The position numbers and the translations under genes were made by a program. Below the pieces are notes generated by a model, which did not search any database, was not told where the DNA came from, and saw only the letters and a program-made list of their open reading frames with translations. This document shows positions 51,069-63,541 of a stretch of DNA of 64,000 nt, one piece after another. How positions within the stretch are numbered: position 1 is the stretch's first letter; each line of letters opens with the position of its first letter. This DNA is from Acidimicrobiaceae bacterium. GTDB taxonomy: Bacteria > Actinomycetota > Acidimicrobiia > Acidimicrobiales > RAAP-2. Location: contig PKYQ01000018.1 in assembly GCA_003133685.1 (NCBI GenBank), positions 79,105 to 143,104 of the forward strand, written 5' to 3'.

Positions 51069-52538
51069 ATGCGCAAACATCTCGTCGGATCGGTCGTCGG
51101 AGTGGCGAGTGTCCTCATACTCGGATTCGCGATGCTGCCCCTTCGTTCGCACATCAGCGTGTCGACCGCGGCGCTGATCCTCGTCGTACCGGTCGTGGTC
51201 GGATCCGCTATCGGGGGAATACGAGCCGGAATTGCCAGCGTGATCGCCGGGTTCCTCGTCTACGACTACGGCTACATACCGCCCTACAAGACACTCGATG
51301 TCGGCACGCCACAGAACTGGACCGCCCTCGCCGTCTACGTCATCGTCATGTTGGCGATCGCGAGCGTCGTGGCGAGCCTGGATTCATCGAGAATCGAGGC
51401 GAAGCGCGGCGCCGAGGCGGCGCACCGCCTCTCAGAACTCTCCGAACACTTGGTCGGCGATCGCCCCGTCGACGACCTGCTCGAGACCATCGTGTCGGCG
51501 GTCCACGTCGTCTTCGAGATCCCCGGTGTCTCGCTTCTGGTCCTCGACGAGGGGCTCTTGAAGGTTGTGGCTTCCGCGGGCGATCCGCTCTCCGAAGAGG
51601 AACTCGCACAACTCGGACCACACTCGGGACAGCCAATCAGCGTTGGCACGGACACCGAATCGTCCGGAGAACTACGCACAATCGCGCTTTCGGCGTCCGG
51701 TCACGCGGTCGGTATCCTGGCGCTTCGCGGTCTACCAACCTCAAAGAACGATCGCGCCGTCCTCACCACGTTTGCCAACGACGCGGCGTTGGCGTTAGAG
51801 CGCGCGCAACTACGCGAGCAAGCTCTGCGCTCGAAACTCCTTGAAGAGGTTGACCGCTTTCGCCAGAGTTTGATGGGCGCAGTGTCCCACGACCTTCGAA
51901 CTCCTCTCGCGACCATCAAAGTCGCCTCTTCGACACTGGCGAACCGGTCCGCCTCGCTCTCGAGGGAGGAACTGGCCGAGCTCTACAGGCTCATCGAGGT
52001 CGAGTCGGATCGTCTCACGCGATTGGTTTCAAATCTCCTAGACATCACGCGCATCGAAGCCGGAGTCTTCACCGTCCACCCGACACCGACATCCATCCGA
52101 GAGTTGGTGCGCGAAGCGGTGAATGCAATGGAACCGACCTTGAGCACTCACCGCGTCGATTCGATCGTTCCGATGAACTTGCCAGCGGTGAACGTCGACC
52201 CGCTCTTGATCGGCCAAGTGTTGATCAATCTCCTCGACAACGCGATTCGACACTCGCCCGTTGACGGCGTCATCACCGTCGAAGCGCGACGAGATCGCAA
52301 CCAGACGATTCTCTCGGTCACCGATCAAGGACCTGGCATCGCGCCCAACAAGCGACAGAAGGTCTTCGAACGATTCGCACAACTCGACACCGGGGGCCGA
52401 GCGGGACTCGGCCTCACGATCGCCAAGACCTTCGTCGAAGCCCACGGAGAGGAGATTTGGTACGAGGATGCCCCGAACCACGGCGCACGATTCGTCTTCA
52501 CCCTCCCGGTGGCTGACGAGACCACGACGCTACGGTAA
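51069..52538 (+). CDS. sensor histidine kinase (DUF4118-GAF-HisKA-HATPase)
   Basis: intact H-box GAVSHDLRTPLATIK; NLLDNAIRHSP; DQGPGI; GLGLTIAKTFVEAHG. Confidence 0.93.
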   Translation: MRKHLVGSVVGVASVLILGFAMLPLRSHISVSTAALILVVPVVVGSAIGGIRAGIASVIAGFLVYDYGYIPPYKTLDVGTPQNWTALAVYVIVMLAIASVVASLDSSRIEAKRGAEAAHRLSELSEHLVGDRPVDDLLETIVSAVHVVFEIPGVSLLVLDEGLLKVVASAGDPLSEEELAQLGPHSGQPISVGTDTESSGELRTIALSASGHAVGILALRGLPTSKNDRAVLTTFANDAALALERAQLREQALRSKLLEEVDRFRQSLMGAVSHDLRTPLATIKVASSTLANRSASLSREELAELYRLIEVESDRLTRLVSNLLDITRIEAGVFTVHPTPTSIRELVREAVNAMEPTLSTHRVDSIVPMNLPAVNVDPLLIGQVLINLLDNAIRHSPVDGVITVEARRDRNQTILSVTDQGPGIAPNKRQKVFERFAQLDTGGRAGLGLTIAKTFVEAHGEEIWYEDAPNHGARFVFTLPVADETTTLR

Positions 52539-52543
52539 ACGTT

Positions 52544-53227
52544 ATGGCAAAGGTTCTGGTGATCGACGACGACCCATCACTCAATCGAGCGTTACGCCTG
52601 GGCCTTCAGGCCGGCGGCCACGACGTCACGACCGCCTCAACCGGCGAACACGGCATCTCCCAAACCGCGCTCACCGCGCCGGACGTGGTCGTATTGGACT
52701 TGGGACTGCCCGACATGGACGGTATCGAGGTGTGTCGCACTATTCGTGGGTGGAGCGACGTACCCATCATCATCCTCTCGGCGATCGGCGCCGAGAATCG
52801 CAAAATCACTGCGCTCGACGCCGGGGCGAACGACTACGTGACCAAGCCCTTCAGCATGCCCGAACTCGAGGCGCGGATACGGGTCGTCACTCGTGGTCGT
52901 GGCCTCGACCATGACGATCCCGCCGAGACCACCTTGACCTGTGGCACGCTCGAACTTGATCTAGTCCATCACGACGTGACGCGCGACGGTGTCAATGTCG
53001 CCCTGACCACCAAGGAGTTCGAGGTCCTGGCATTCCTCGCTCGCCACTCGGGAAAGACGTGCACGCATCAGATGATTCTCAGTGCCGTCTGGGGTAGCGG
53101 CTACGGTGCCGAAGCGCAGTACGTGCACGCCTACGTCCACCGGTTGCGCCAGAAGTTGAACGACGAGTCGGCCGAACTCATCAACACGATCACGGGCGTC
53201 GGCTATTCCCTCAACTGCGCCGACTGA
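52544..53227 (+). CDS. kdpE: OmpR-family response regulator, KdpE-like
   Basis: VIDDDPSLNRALRLGLQAGG, VVLDLGLPDMDGIEV, DYVTKPFSMPELEAR, C-terminal winged helix TTKEFEVLAFLARHSGKTCTHQMILSAVWG. Confidence 0.9.
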   Translation: MAKVLVIDDDPSLNRALRLGLQAGGHDVTTASTGEHGISQTALTAPDVVVLDLGLPDMDGIEVCRTIRGWSDVPIIILSAIGAENRKITALDAGANDYVTKPFSMPELEARIRVVTRGRGLDHDDPAETTLTCGTLELDLVHHDVTRDGVNVALTTKEFEVLAFLARHSGKTCTHQMILSAVWGSGYGAEAQYVHAYVHRLRQKLNDESAELINTITGVGYSLNCAD

Positions 53228-53242
53228 GTCGCCACATCGGCT

Positions 53243-54817
53243 CTAACGGAGCGTGATCAGGTGAATATCTTGGATGCCCTCGGTGTCGCGAAGGGCATCG
53301 ATGACGTCGGACGGCGTCGGAATCTGGGTCGAGAGCACCATCAACGCGGTCTTCGTGCGCTGGTCGGGACCGACGGCCATTGAACTGATCGAGACGCCGG
53401 CCTCGCCGAGCGCTACGCCGATTATGCCGATCATGCCCGGGCGGTCATCGTTGTGCACCACGAGCATCGAGGCCGCCGGAGGTATCTCGACGCTGTGGCC
53501 GTCGACGCCGACGATCCGCGTCTCGAGTCGCGTGCCTATCGTGACCAGCGTGCCCGAGACCGCGTGATCCCCCGAACGAACCGAGATCTGATTCACGTAT
53601 TCTGGTGATTCGACGGTCGAAATCTCGCTGTACGTGAGGTTGTGGTCCTCAGCCAGTTGCGGCGCGTTCACGAAGGAGACCCCTTCATGGCCCGTCGCCG
53701 TCAGGAGTCCCTTGAGAGCACAGAGGGTGAGAATTTTCGTCCCCGAGCCCGCGAGTTCACCTAAGTAAGTGACTTCCAGGTCGGCCGGTTTCCCGTCCAG
53801 GAGTCCGCCGATGAAACGACCGAGTACCTCAGCTAGACCCATGAAGGGGCGAACGGCGTTGGATACTTCGCCGGCGGCGACGTTGACGGCGTAGGGAACG
53901 AAATCTCCGGCGAGCGCCAACTGCACCTGCTCGGCGATCGTGATCCCGGCCTTGTCTTGCGCTTCGAAGGTTGAAGCGCCGAGGTGAGGGACCACGACGA
54001 CCGAGGGCAGTTCGAAGAGCGGCGACTCCGTCGTCGGTTCCTTTTCGAACACGTCGAGCGCCGCACCCTGCACGTGTCCGTCGCGAATGGCGTCGGCCAA
54101 ATCGGCTTCGTTGACGATGCCACCGCGAGCGACGTTGATGATGCGCACGCCCGGCTTGGTCTTGACCAGCGCGGCGGCGTCCAACAGGTTCGTCGTCTCC
54201 TTCGTCTTGGGAAGGTGAATCGTAATGAAGTCGCTCTGGGCGAGCAGCGTGTCGAAGTCGACTAACTCGACGCCCATGTGTCGCGCCCGATCCTCGGTGA
54301 TGAACGGGTCGAAAGCAATCAGTCTCATGCCGAAGGCCGACGCACGCTGGGCGACGAGCGCGCCAATCTTGCCCAGTCCCACGACACCGAGTGTCTTGCC
54401 GTAAAGTTCAACGCCCTCCCACTTACTGCGCTCCCATTTGCCGGCCTTCAACGCCGAGTGGGCTTGGGGAATGTTTCGCGCCTGCGCCAGCAACAGCGCC
54501 ATGGTCTGTTCCGCCGCGGAGAGAATATTCGAGACCGGCGCGTTGACGACCATTACTCCCAACTCGGTGGCCTTGGCGACGTCGACGTTGTCCAGTCCAA
54601 TTCCGGCGCGTCCGACGACGATGAGGTCCTTCGCCGCTTCGAGCGTCGCAGCGTCAACCTTGGTCGCCGAGCGAATGATGAGTGCGTGAGCACCCGCCAG
54701 AGCCTCAATCAATTCAGCCGGTGAAAGTCCCAATCGGATCTCCACGTCGTGCCCGGCGTCGCGCAACTCTTGAAGACCGGAGTCGGCAATCTCTTCGGTT
54801 ACCAATACACGAGCCAC
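53243..54817 (-). CDS. serA: D-3-phosphoglycerate dehydrogenase with C-terminal ACT domain
   Basis: GRAGIGLDNVDVAKATELGVMVVNAPVSN, GVVGLGKIGALVAQRASAFGM, C-terminal DDRPGMIGIIGVALGEAGVSISSMAVG. Confidence 0.96.
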   Translation of the reverse strand: MARVLVTEEIADSGLQELRDAGHDVEIRLGLSPAELIEALAGAHALIIRSATKVDAATLEAAKDLIVVGRAGIGLDNVDVAKATELGVMVVNAPVSNILSAAEQTMALLLAQARNIPQAHSALKAGKWERSKWEGVELYGKTLGVVGLGKIGALVAQRASAFGMRLIAFDPFITEDRARHMGVELVDFDTLLAQSDFITIHLPKTKETTNLLDAAALVKTKPGVRIINVARGGIVNEADLADAIRDGHVQGAALDVFEKEPTTESPLFELPSVVVVPHLGASTFEAQDKAGITIAEQVQLALAGDFVPYAVNVAAGEVSNAVRPFMGLAEVLGRFIGGLLDGKPADLEVTYLGELAGSGTKILTLCALKGLLTATGHEGVSFVNAPQLAEDHNLTYSEISTVESPEYVNQISVRSGDHAVSGTLVTIGTRLETRIVGVDGHSVEIPPAASMLVVHNDDRPGMIGIIGVALGEAGVSISSMAVGPDQRTKTALMVLSTQIPTPSDVIDALRDTEGIQDIHLITLR

Positions 54818-54867
54818 AAGGTCACCTTTCGTTGAGTCCTCTCAGACTAAGGGAAATCGAGTGAATA

Positions 54868-57224
<2,357 letters not shown>

Positions 57225-57571
57225 CGTCAGAGCGGTCCCCACGACGACACTCAATTGAGTGGACCGGTTTTGTGCCCTTGGCGGGGCGCTGCAGAGCACC
57301 TTGACCGATTCGACGTGTTTCGTCGTGCCATGGTTAGTGATTCCGGTTTCGCGCGGCGGTGCGCTTCTAGCTGTGGCGAGAACTTCGGAATGATCTCGGA
57401 AAACTAACGGGCCGGAATCTGCAGTTATTGAAATGTGGTGTCGGCGCCCCCGTAACGAGTGAATGTGACGTCATTAAGGAATTATGACGAGCCTCCGACG
57501 ATTTTTAAGGATCTATTTATCTCCGTGCCAACAGAATTGAAAGGTAATGAGACTTCCCGTAGGAGGGGACA

Positions 57572-58177
57572 ATGAGTACTGAACGTACATCGGACACGAC
57601 GAAACATGATCGTTGGCACGTTTCGTCGAAGAACGCTCGTCACGGACGCCGAGTAGCGAAGAGAGATTTCCCGTTGCCGAACGAGAACCGGGGCGCGATC
57701 CCAACCCGCGCGCAGGTCGAGACAACGGTATTGGAAGGACCTCGCGCTGATCTTGTTCCCCTGCGCTTCATTTTTGGAGCCAGAATCCTCGGAATCTCTC
57801 TCGACGACAAACTCGCGGAAGGGAATTCTCCGGAGACCAGCCGATTACTAGCGACGCGGGCTCGATTGATCGTCACGATGGCTGAACGTCAGGCTTTGGC
57901 ACGGAACTGGCTGGACGTCATTGCGTGCGCACGTGCCCCGTATGCGCCTCTGAGCCCGAGCGTTCCGATCGTTCGCAACCGAGTGATCGAGGCACAGGAT
58001 CAAATTGAATCTTTGGCCGACGCCCTGATGGCTCCGCTGCCAACCGTACGCGGCGTGGCGATGGCCAGTTCACTACTAAGCGATGGCGCGGGCCCGATCT
58101 ACAACCGTGCGTGTCCAGTTGATCTCGGTTCAGCGATCGGTGAAGTAATAGCCCGGTTGGATCCGTTGAACGCATAA
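57572..58177 (+). CDS. conserved hypothetical protein
   Basis: 201 aa; strong SD (GTAGGAGGGGACAATG); LADALMAPLPTVRGVAMASSLLSDGAGPIYN. Confidence 0.65.
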   Translation: MSTERTSDTTKHDRWHVSSKNARHGRRVAKRDFPLPNENRGAIPTRAQVETTVLEGPRADLVPLRFIFGARILGISLDDKLAEGNSPETSRLLATRARLIVTMAERQALARNWLDVIACARAPYAPLSPSVPIVRNRVIEAQDQIESLADALMAPLPTVRGVAMASSLLSDGAGPIYNRACPVDLGSAIGEVIARLDPLNA

Positions 58178-58345
58178 AGAGTGTTGTCAGGTTTTCGACA
58201 CTTGCTGACGGGGCCGCACGACGCTCGATTTCAGTAGAGACAGTCGAATTTGTGAGTTCGACGGCTCCAACCAATCCATGTGGGTGGGTTCAGTTGGAGA
58301 TCATTGGACAGCGAAGGAGTAAGTGTCGTTCCTGCCCCTGCGACG

Positions 58346-59737
58346 TCATGTCCCGCTCGGACGATTTCGCGCCTCTATGCTTTCGACCAATCGATTGAAG
58401 TGCCACAAGATGTCATTCAGGTCATTCTGGTCGTTTACCGAATCTTGTGAACTCTTCATGATCATCTCACCTTGTCGTAGCAGCACTTCACGCTGAGACG
58501 CAGTTGTCGTGGCGTCGACCACTGCATTGAGTGAGTCGAGGATACGGATGATGACCGCCGGCATACCCCGAGCCGCTTGCCGTATCTTGTCGAACGCTCG
58601 GTTCACCATTTTTGGATAGGACCAGTCGGCGCCGATGAGGCGAATGCGACCTTCGTCATCTCGGTAAACCCGTTCGGTGAAGTCTCGTCCCGAGATTCGA
58701 CTCAGGCCCGAAGAGATCCAATCGAGGCACGTCAAGGCCGTGAAAGTGTCGTTCACCGCCGGCGAGAGCGCTCGAATTGCGATTTCCACCAGTTGGTCGA
58801 TGGCGAAAACGGGATCCTGCATGAGCGTGCGGTGGGGTCCGGTCACGTGCGCCTTGGCCAGCGCCTTTTCAACTTGCTGGGCTGCGCCTTGGGGAAAGAC
58901 CATGGCCACCGGTCGCCCCGCGACGATGAAATGGCCGGGTCGGTAGTCGAGGCGAATGACGGCGTCGACCAATTTGGCAATCTTGGCGAGTTGCGCGTAC
59001 CCAACGAATTGGAGATATCCACTCTTGGACGCGAGAACGGCGCCACCGCGATGCTCAATGGTCGCCAACAGCTCCGCCGGTTGTTCGTTCAGGACAAGTC
59101 TTGGATTGGCGCTCGAGCCAACTGAGATCTCTCGATTCATAGCCGGAAACTCGGTGTCGATTGCCGAATCGAGATCTCGAGCAATTCCCGCGATGACCTC
59201 AGGAAGTTGGATGGACGCGGCGATGTGATTGATGAAATATATGAGGACCGCCAAATCCACGAGAAGCAGGGCTTCTGCAACGGTGATGCTCAAGTGGGGC
59301 ACAAAATTACCGTGGGGGTATACGGTAATCGAACCGAGCGCCAGCACCGAGAAGACAAAAGTGGCAACGAAGACTCCCAGCGTGACTTGATTGCCAACGT
59401 CACGAACGAAATTTCGCATCATGCGAGGACCGAACTGCTGCGAGGCCAGGGTAAGTGCGAGGATCGTTATGGAAAAGACGACGCCGACCACCGTGATGAT
59501 CGCCGCGGCGGCGGCAATGAGCACTTCCCTGCCCGATTGTGAATTTCCGCTGCGAAGCCATGTCGGAAGTTGAATATGATCGAAGTGCGCTGCGACGTCA
59601 ATATTGAACGTAATTAAGAAGATCAATATCCCGAAGACGATGAGAATCGACGGTACGAACCACAAGGTGGTACGTAGTGCCTCCCATCGCCAATTTGGAA
59701 GCCTCTTGCTTCGGACCTTCATCGAGGTTCGATCCAT
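58346..59737 (-). CDS. DUF2254-like membrane protein
   Basis: 463 aa, N-terminal TM segments, FSITILALTLASQQFGPRMMRNFVRD, AIRALSPAVNDTFTALTCLDWISSGL. Confidence 0.8.
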   Translation of the reverse strand: MDRTSMKVRSKRLPNWRWEALRTTLWFVPSILIVFGILIFLITFNIDVAAHFDHIQLPTWLRSGNSQSGREVLIAAAAAIITVVGVVFSITILALTLASQQFGPRMMRNFVRDVGNQVTLGVFVATFVFSVLALGSITVYPHGNFVPHLSITVAEALLLVDLAVLIYFINHIAASIQLPEVIAGIARDLDSAIDTEFPAMNREISVGSSANPRLVLNEQPAELLATIEHRGGAVLASKSGYLQFVGYAQLAKIAKLVDAVIRLDYRPGHFIVAGRPVAMVFPQGAAQQVEKALAKAHVTGPHRTLMQDPVFAIDQLVEIAIRALSPAVNDTFTALTCLDWISSGLSRISGRDFTERVYRDDEGRIRLIGADWSYPKMVNRAFDKIRQAARGMPAVIIRILDSLNAVVDATTTASQREVLLRQGEMIMKSSQDSVNDQNDLNDILWHFNRLVESIEARNRPSGT

Positions 59738-60421
59738 AGGGACCTTGACATTGACCGCACCACACTTATTGGATTCCCATTGAAGTTGGCGTGTCGAGCC
59801 GCGTGACGGTTGGAACAGTCACCGTTATCAGCGGCTCCGTCTGCACAAGAGCGGCAACGACCATGGATGCGTCCGAAAATGCTGATCATTGACATGCTCC
59901 CTGCCGCCGACCAGTCTTCCCGGCACACCTTTGAGACGTGGACTGATATTAGCCCACGGCGTGTCAAGACTCGTCCCGGAGGAACTAGTCAACGCCCCGT
60001 TTCAACCAGGTGACAAACTCGTGCCATTCGCCGATTATTTCGATTTCGGACAATTCGGAGATTCAAAATTAACTATTCTCTAAATGCTCGGAGGGGCCGC
60101 GTCTTTCCAGTTTTGAGGACACTACGATTTGCCATTTTCACCCAGGGGCCGATTCACGAAAATCTTGTCCTTCAGTATTTCTTGGTTCGGTCGGAACCAA
60201 TTACGAGTTGCCGCGAATGGGAGCGTCGACTTCAGGAGCGTCTCGCCACTTTGTGCATGTATAGACCACATCGTCGGAAGCCTCCATCAGCGGATTGTGC
60301 ACTGTTCGCGTTCAGCGTGCGGGTTCACGTCGGGCCAGCGACATTGAGGTGATTGCACGGAGTTCATTACTAGCGATCTTGAAAAATCGTCTTCCAATAC
60401 CTCACAAGTAGCATCTCGTTC

Positions 60422-61119
60422 ATGTCACTAGTGCGGTCCCGACCAAGAGATTCTCTGTTGCTAACCGCCCTAGGGGCCATCGCAGGACCGCTCTTCGTGA
60501 CAGCGTTCACCGTGATCGGCGCAAAGCGAGCCGGATATGACTGGAAGCGTCATGCAGTGAGTTCGTTGGGAACAGAACGAAACGGGTGGACTCAGCGTCT
60601 CAATTTCGTGCTGACCGGAATCATGTATGTCTTCGCCGCATCAGGTCTTGCAAGAAGTTCCCGAAATGTCGTCGGATCGCGTCTCGTTCCGGCGTTGGTC
60701 GGAGCAGCTGGAGTGGGATTGATCGGCTCAGGGGTCTTCGTTACAGACCCAGTAGGTGGATTCCCGCCGCCTTCTACTGTTGACGATGAATCGGAGGTTG
60801 ACGCAATTACGATTCAGCACAGACTCGTTCCGGCCAATTACATAATCTTTTCGCCATCCCCATTTTCGTCGGAGTACCTCTGGCGGGCGCATTGTCGGCC
60901 GTGTCTTTTGGTAGGAGTCGAAACTATTGGTGGGCGGCATATTCGGCTGGTTCCAGCCTGCTCATGGTGGCTAGTTTCATTTTGTTTGGCGCGGCCTTCG
61001 GTGAAAAACCACATCTGGCCGGGAGGGGCGGCATCTTTCAACGGCTTTCTGTTGTCGCAGGCTTTGGCTGGATGAGTGCCATATCAATCCGCGCATTTTC
61101 TTCGCCTCTAGCGCGGTGA
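60422..61119 (+). pseudogene. DUF998-like membrane protein disrupted by a frameshift
   Basis: N-terminal half in frame of 60422 (YDWKRHAVSSLGTERNGWTQRLNFVLTGIMYVF), C-terminal half in another frame (SGQLHNLFAIPIFVGVPLAGALSAVSFG...WMSAISIRAFSS); shift between ~60802 and 60830. Confidence 0.7.
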
Positions 61120-61348
61120 TCTTATTCGTTCAAGTCTGATCCAAGACTGAATTCGCCATTAGATTGTTGACGTCGGCCCGCCGACTTGACAGTCATTAGG
61201 AGCATCAGCAGCAAGAAGCAAAAGTACTGGTCACGTCCTATTTCTGCGAGTCAGTATTTGGTTGTGTTGGTTTGGGCGTTACATGGGCGCTTAGCCTTCG
61301 CTTTTCTTGCCGTATGGGCCATAATGTGAACACTTCTAGGAGCCACGT

Positions 61349-62497
61349 ATGAAGCGCAAGATTGCCGTCAGTATCGCCAGCGTTGCACTCTGTCTCGGTG
61401 GGCTCGTTGTAGCTCAGGCGGGCGCAACGACGAGAACGGTTGGCGCCTCGGGTGGCTCGCTAACGTTCACTGCCACGGTGAGAAACGCCACGACCTGCGC
61501 CTGGTCATCGAGACCGACAATCACGGGATTCGCAAAGACCGTGAAGTGCAAGACCGGCACCGTCGCTCGCTCGGCCAGGTTCACGGCGAACACCTGGACC
61601 ACGGCGAAGTCCTACGAGGTCACACTGATCGTGCGCGGCAAGACCACAACGATTGATCGCTGGAAGGTCAATCAGGCCGGAGAGACACCACCGACCAAGA
61701 CTACGACCACGACAACAACAACGGTGCCACCTACTACAACCACAACGGCCTCCTCGATGTTCTACATCAGCCTCGGTGACTCCTATGCCGCAGGGTCCGA
61801 AGATGCCGGGGGATACACCACCAAGGTGGTCACCGACGTCGCTCCGACACACACGCTGATATTGCGCAACTTCGCGTGCGGTGGTGCGACGACGACGTCG
61901 ATGATGAGTGCTATCGGTTGTTCGGGCGTTCTCGCTTCGCCCGACGGCGTGGCCTACCCGACAACGACCCAGTTGGCGGCCGCAATAAGCTTCATCGATG
62001 CGCATCCCGGTCAAATTGGACTTATCACGATCACGATCGGCGGCAACGACCTCGGCGGCACTGCGGACAACGCATCGACGATAGCGACCAACATCGCCAA
62101 CATCTCGGCGCAGCTTCGCGCTGCGGCAGGTACATCGGTTCCCATCATCGGGCTCACCTATTTCGACGTTGATCTTGCTGATTGGCTTAGTGGCCCGAGC
62201 GGCGTAGCGATTGCCAAGGAGTCAGTCACCGCCGTTCAACAAGTTATCAATCCGGATTGGAAGACGGCTTACGCCTCGTCGAATGTTGCGTTCGTAGACG
62301 TCGACGCTGCGTCCGGTGCCTACACTCCCCTTACCCAGTTAGTGAATTACTCGACGTACGGTGAGATTCCTTACGCGGTGGCCCAGGTTTGCATTCTGAC
62401 AAATATGTGCAGTCAGAACGACGTCCACCCGACCGACGCTGGTTACACACTGATCGCCCAGCAGATAGTGCTCGCCTACCTCCAACTGGTCTCCTGA
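61349..62497 (+). CDS. secreted SGNH/GDSL-type hydrolase with N-terminal beta domain and Thr-rich linker
   Basis: signal peptide; linker TKTTTTTTTTVPPTTTTTA; SGNH blocks ISLGDSYAAGSE, TIGGNDLGG, NDVHPTDAGY. Confidence 0.85.
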   Translation: MKRKIAVSIASVALCLGGLVVAQAGATTRTVGASGGSLTFTATVRNATTCAWSSRPTITGFAKTVKCKTGTVARSARFTANTWTTAKSYEVTLIVRGKTTTIDRWKVNQAGETPPTKTTTTTTTTVPPTTTTTASSMFYISLGDSYAAGSEDAGGYTTKVVTDVAPTHTLILRNFACGGATTTSMMSAIGCSGVLASPDGVAYPTTTQLAAAISFIDAHPGQIGLITITIGGNDLGGTADNASTIATNIANISAQLRAAAGTSVPIIGLTYFDVDLADWLSGPSGVAIAKESVTAVQQVINPDWKTAYASSNVAFVDVDAASGAYTPLTQLVNYSTYGEIPYAVAQVCILTNMCSQNDVHPTDAGYTLIAQQIVLAYLQLVS

Positions 62498-62507
62498 TTC
62501 GTCAGCC

Positions 62508-62558
62508 CAATGTAAGTGGAGCTCCGTTCGGAGCTCAATGTAAGTGGAGCTCCGTTCG
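62508..62558. repeat. two copies of 23-bp CAATGTAAGTGGAGCTCCGTTCG in direct orientation (28-bp period)
   Basis: identical copies at 62508..62530 and 62536..62558; GAGCTCC-GTTC-GGAGCTC inverted repeat between them. Confidence 0.85.
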
Positions 62559-62827
62559 TTGAGTTGTCCTCCCACCGTCTTAGCAATGCCAGTGCTCGAA
62601 GGGACATCGAATTAACGACAGTGAGAGTGAACCTGGCGCATCAACACAACGAATTTCAACCGCGTTGAGACTCCGTCTGTGCTCGGCGTCTTCCGAATAC
62701 GGTCTCCGCAGGGCTTCCGAGAGCTGTCTGCGAATTTGTCCACTTGCCGTAGTACAACGGCGTCCGACCATTTCCAAGGAGGGCGGTCAGGCTAGTAATC
62801 GATGCCTCTATAAAGCAAATCGACGCG

Positions 62828-63203
62828 TCATGCCGCTTTAGCGATTGACAACCTTGCTCGATGGTCGGCCATGACGCGCTGAAAGATCTCGCGGGCGAGG
62901 TGTCGCTTGAGACAGCGAATGATGTCCTTTTTGGTCAGCCCCTCCTCGGTGCGCCGGCTCATGTAAGCAATGGTCGGTGCGTGATATTGCATTCGAACGA
63001 CGATGGCTCGATAGATTGCGGCGTTGGCTTGTCGGTGGCCACCGCGGTAGAGCCGGTGCTTGTTCGTGAGTCCCGACGAGGCCGGGATGGGACAGACGCC
63101 GCAGAGCTTTGCGAACGCCGCTTCGGAGTGGATTCGCTCGGGGTTGTCGCCGAAGACGATGAGCACCTCGGCGGCGACGTCGGGGCCAATGGAAAGATCC
63201 CTC
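62828..63203 (-). pseudogene. IS110-family transposase, 3' part only (Transposase_20-like domain), 5' part removed by the IS3 insertion
   Basis: IGPDVAAEVLIVFGDNPERIHSEAAFAKLCGVCPIPASSGLTNKHRLYRGGHRQANAAIYRAIVVRM...LTKKDIIRCLKRHLAREIF. Confidence 0.88.
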
Positions 63204-63262
63204 TGAACTGATCCACTAGTAATGCGAGTCCCGATGCTCCAAAATGGAGCGTGGAGGACAGC

Positions 63263-63541
63263 ATGAAACAGCGACGTCACTCACCCGAACAGGTGATCCG
63301 AAAGCTTGCCGAAGGCGAGAAGTTGTTCAACCAAGGCGAGGTCATCGCCGAGGTCTGTCGTCAACTCGAGATCACCGAGTCGACCTGGCACCGCTGGCGC
63401 AACCAATACGGCGGCATGAAGGCCAACGACGCGAAGCGACTGAAGGAACTCGAGAAGGAGAACACCCAGTTAAAGCGCATCGTCGCCAATCAGGCCCTCG
63501 ACATCGACGTGTTGAGGTTCGTCGCCGAGGGAAAATCCTGA
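63263..63541 (+). CDS. IS3-family transposase OrfA
   Basis: MKQRRHSPEQVIRKLAEGEKLFNQGEVIAEVCRQLEITESTWHRWRNQYGGMKANDAKRLKELEKENTQLKRIVANQALDIDVLRF. Confidence 0.93.
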   Translation: MKQRRHSPEQVIRKLAEGEKLFNQGEVIAEVCRQLEITESTWHRWRNQYGGMKANDAKRLKELEKENTQLKRIVANQALDIDVLRFVAEGKS

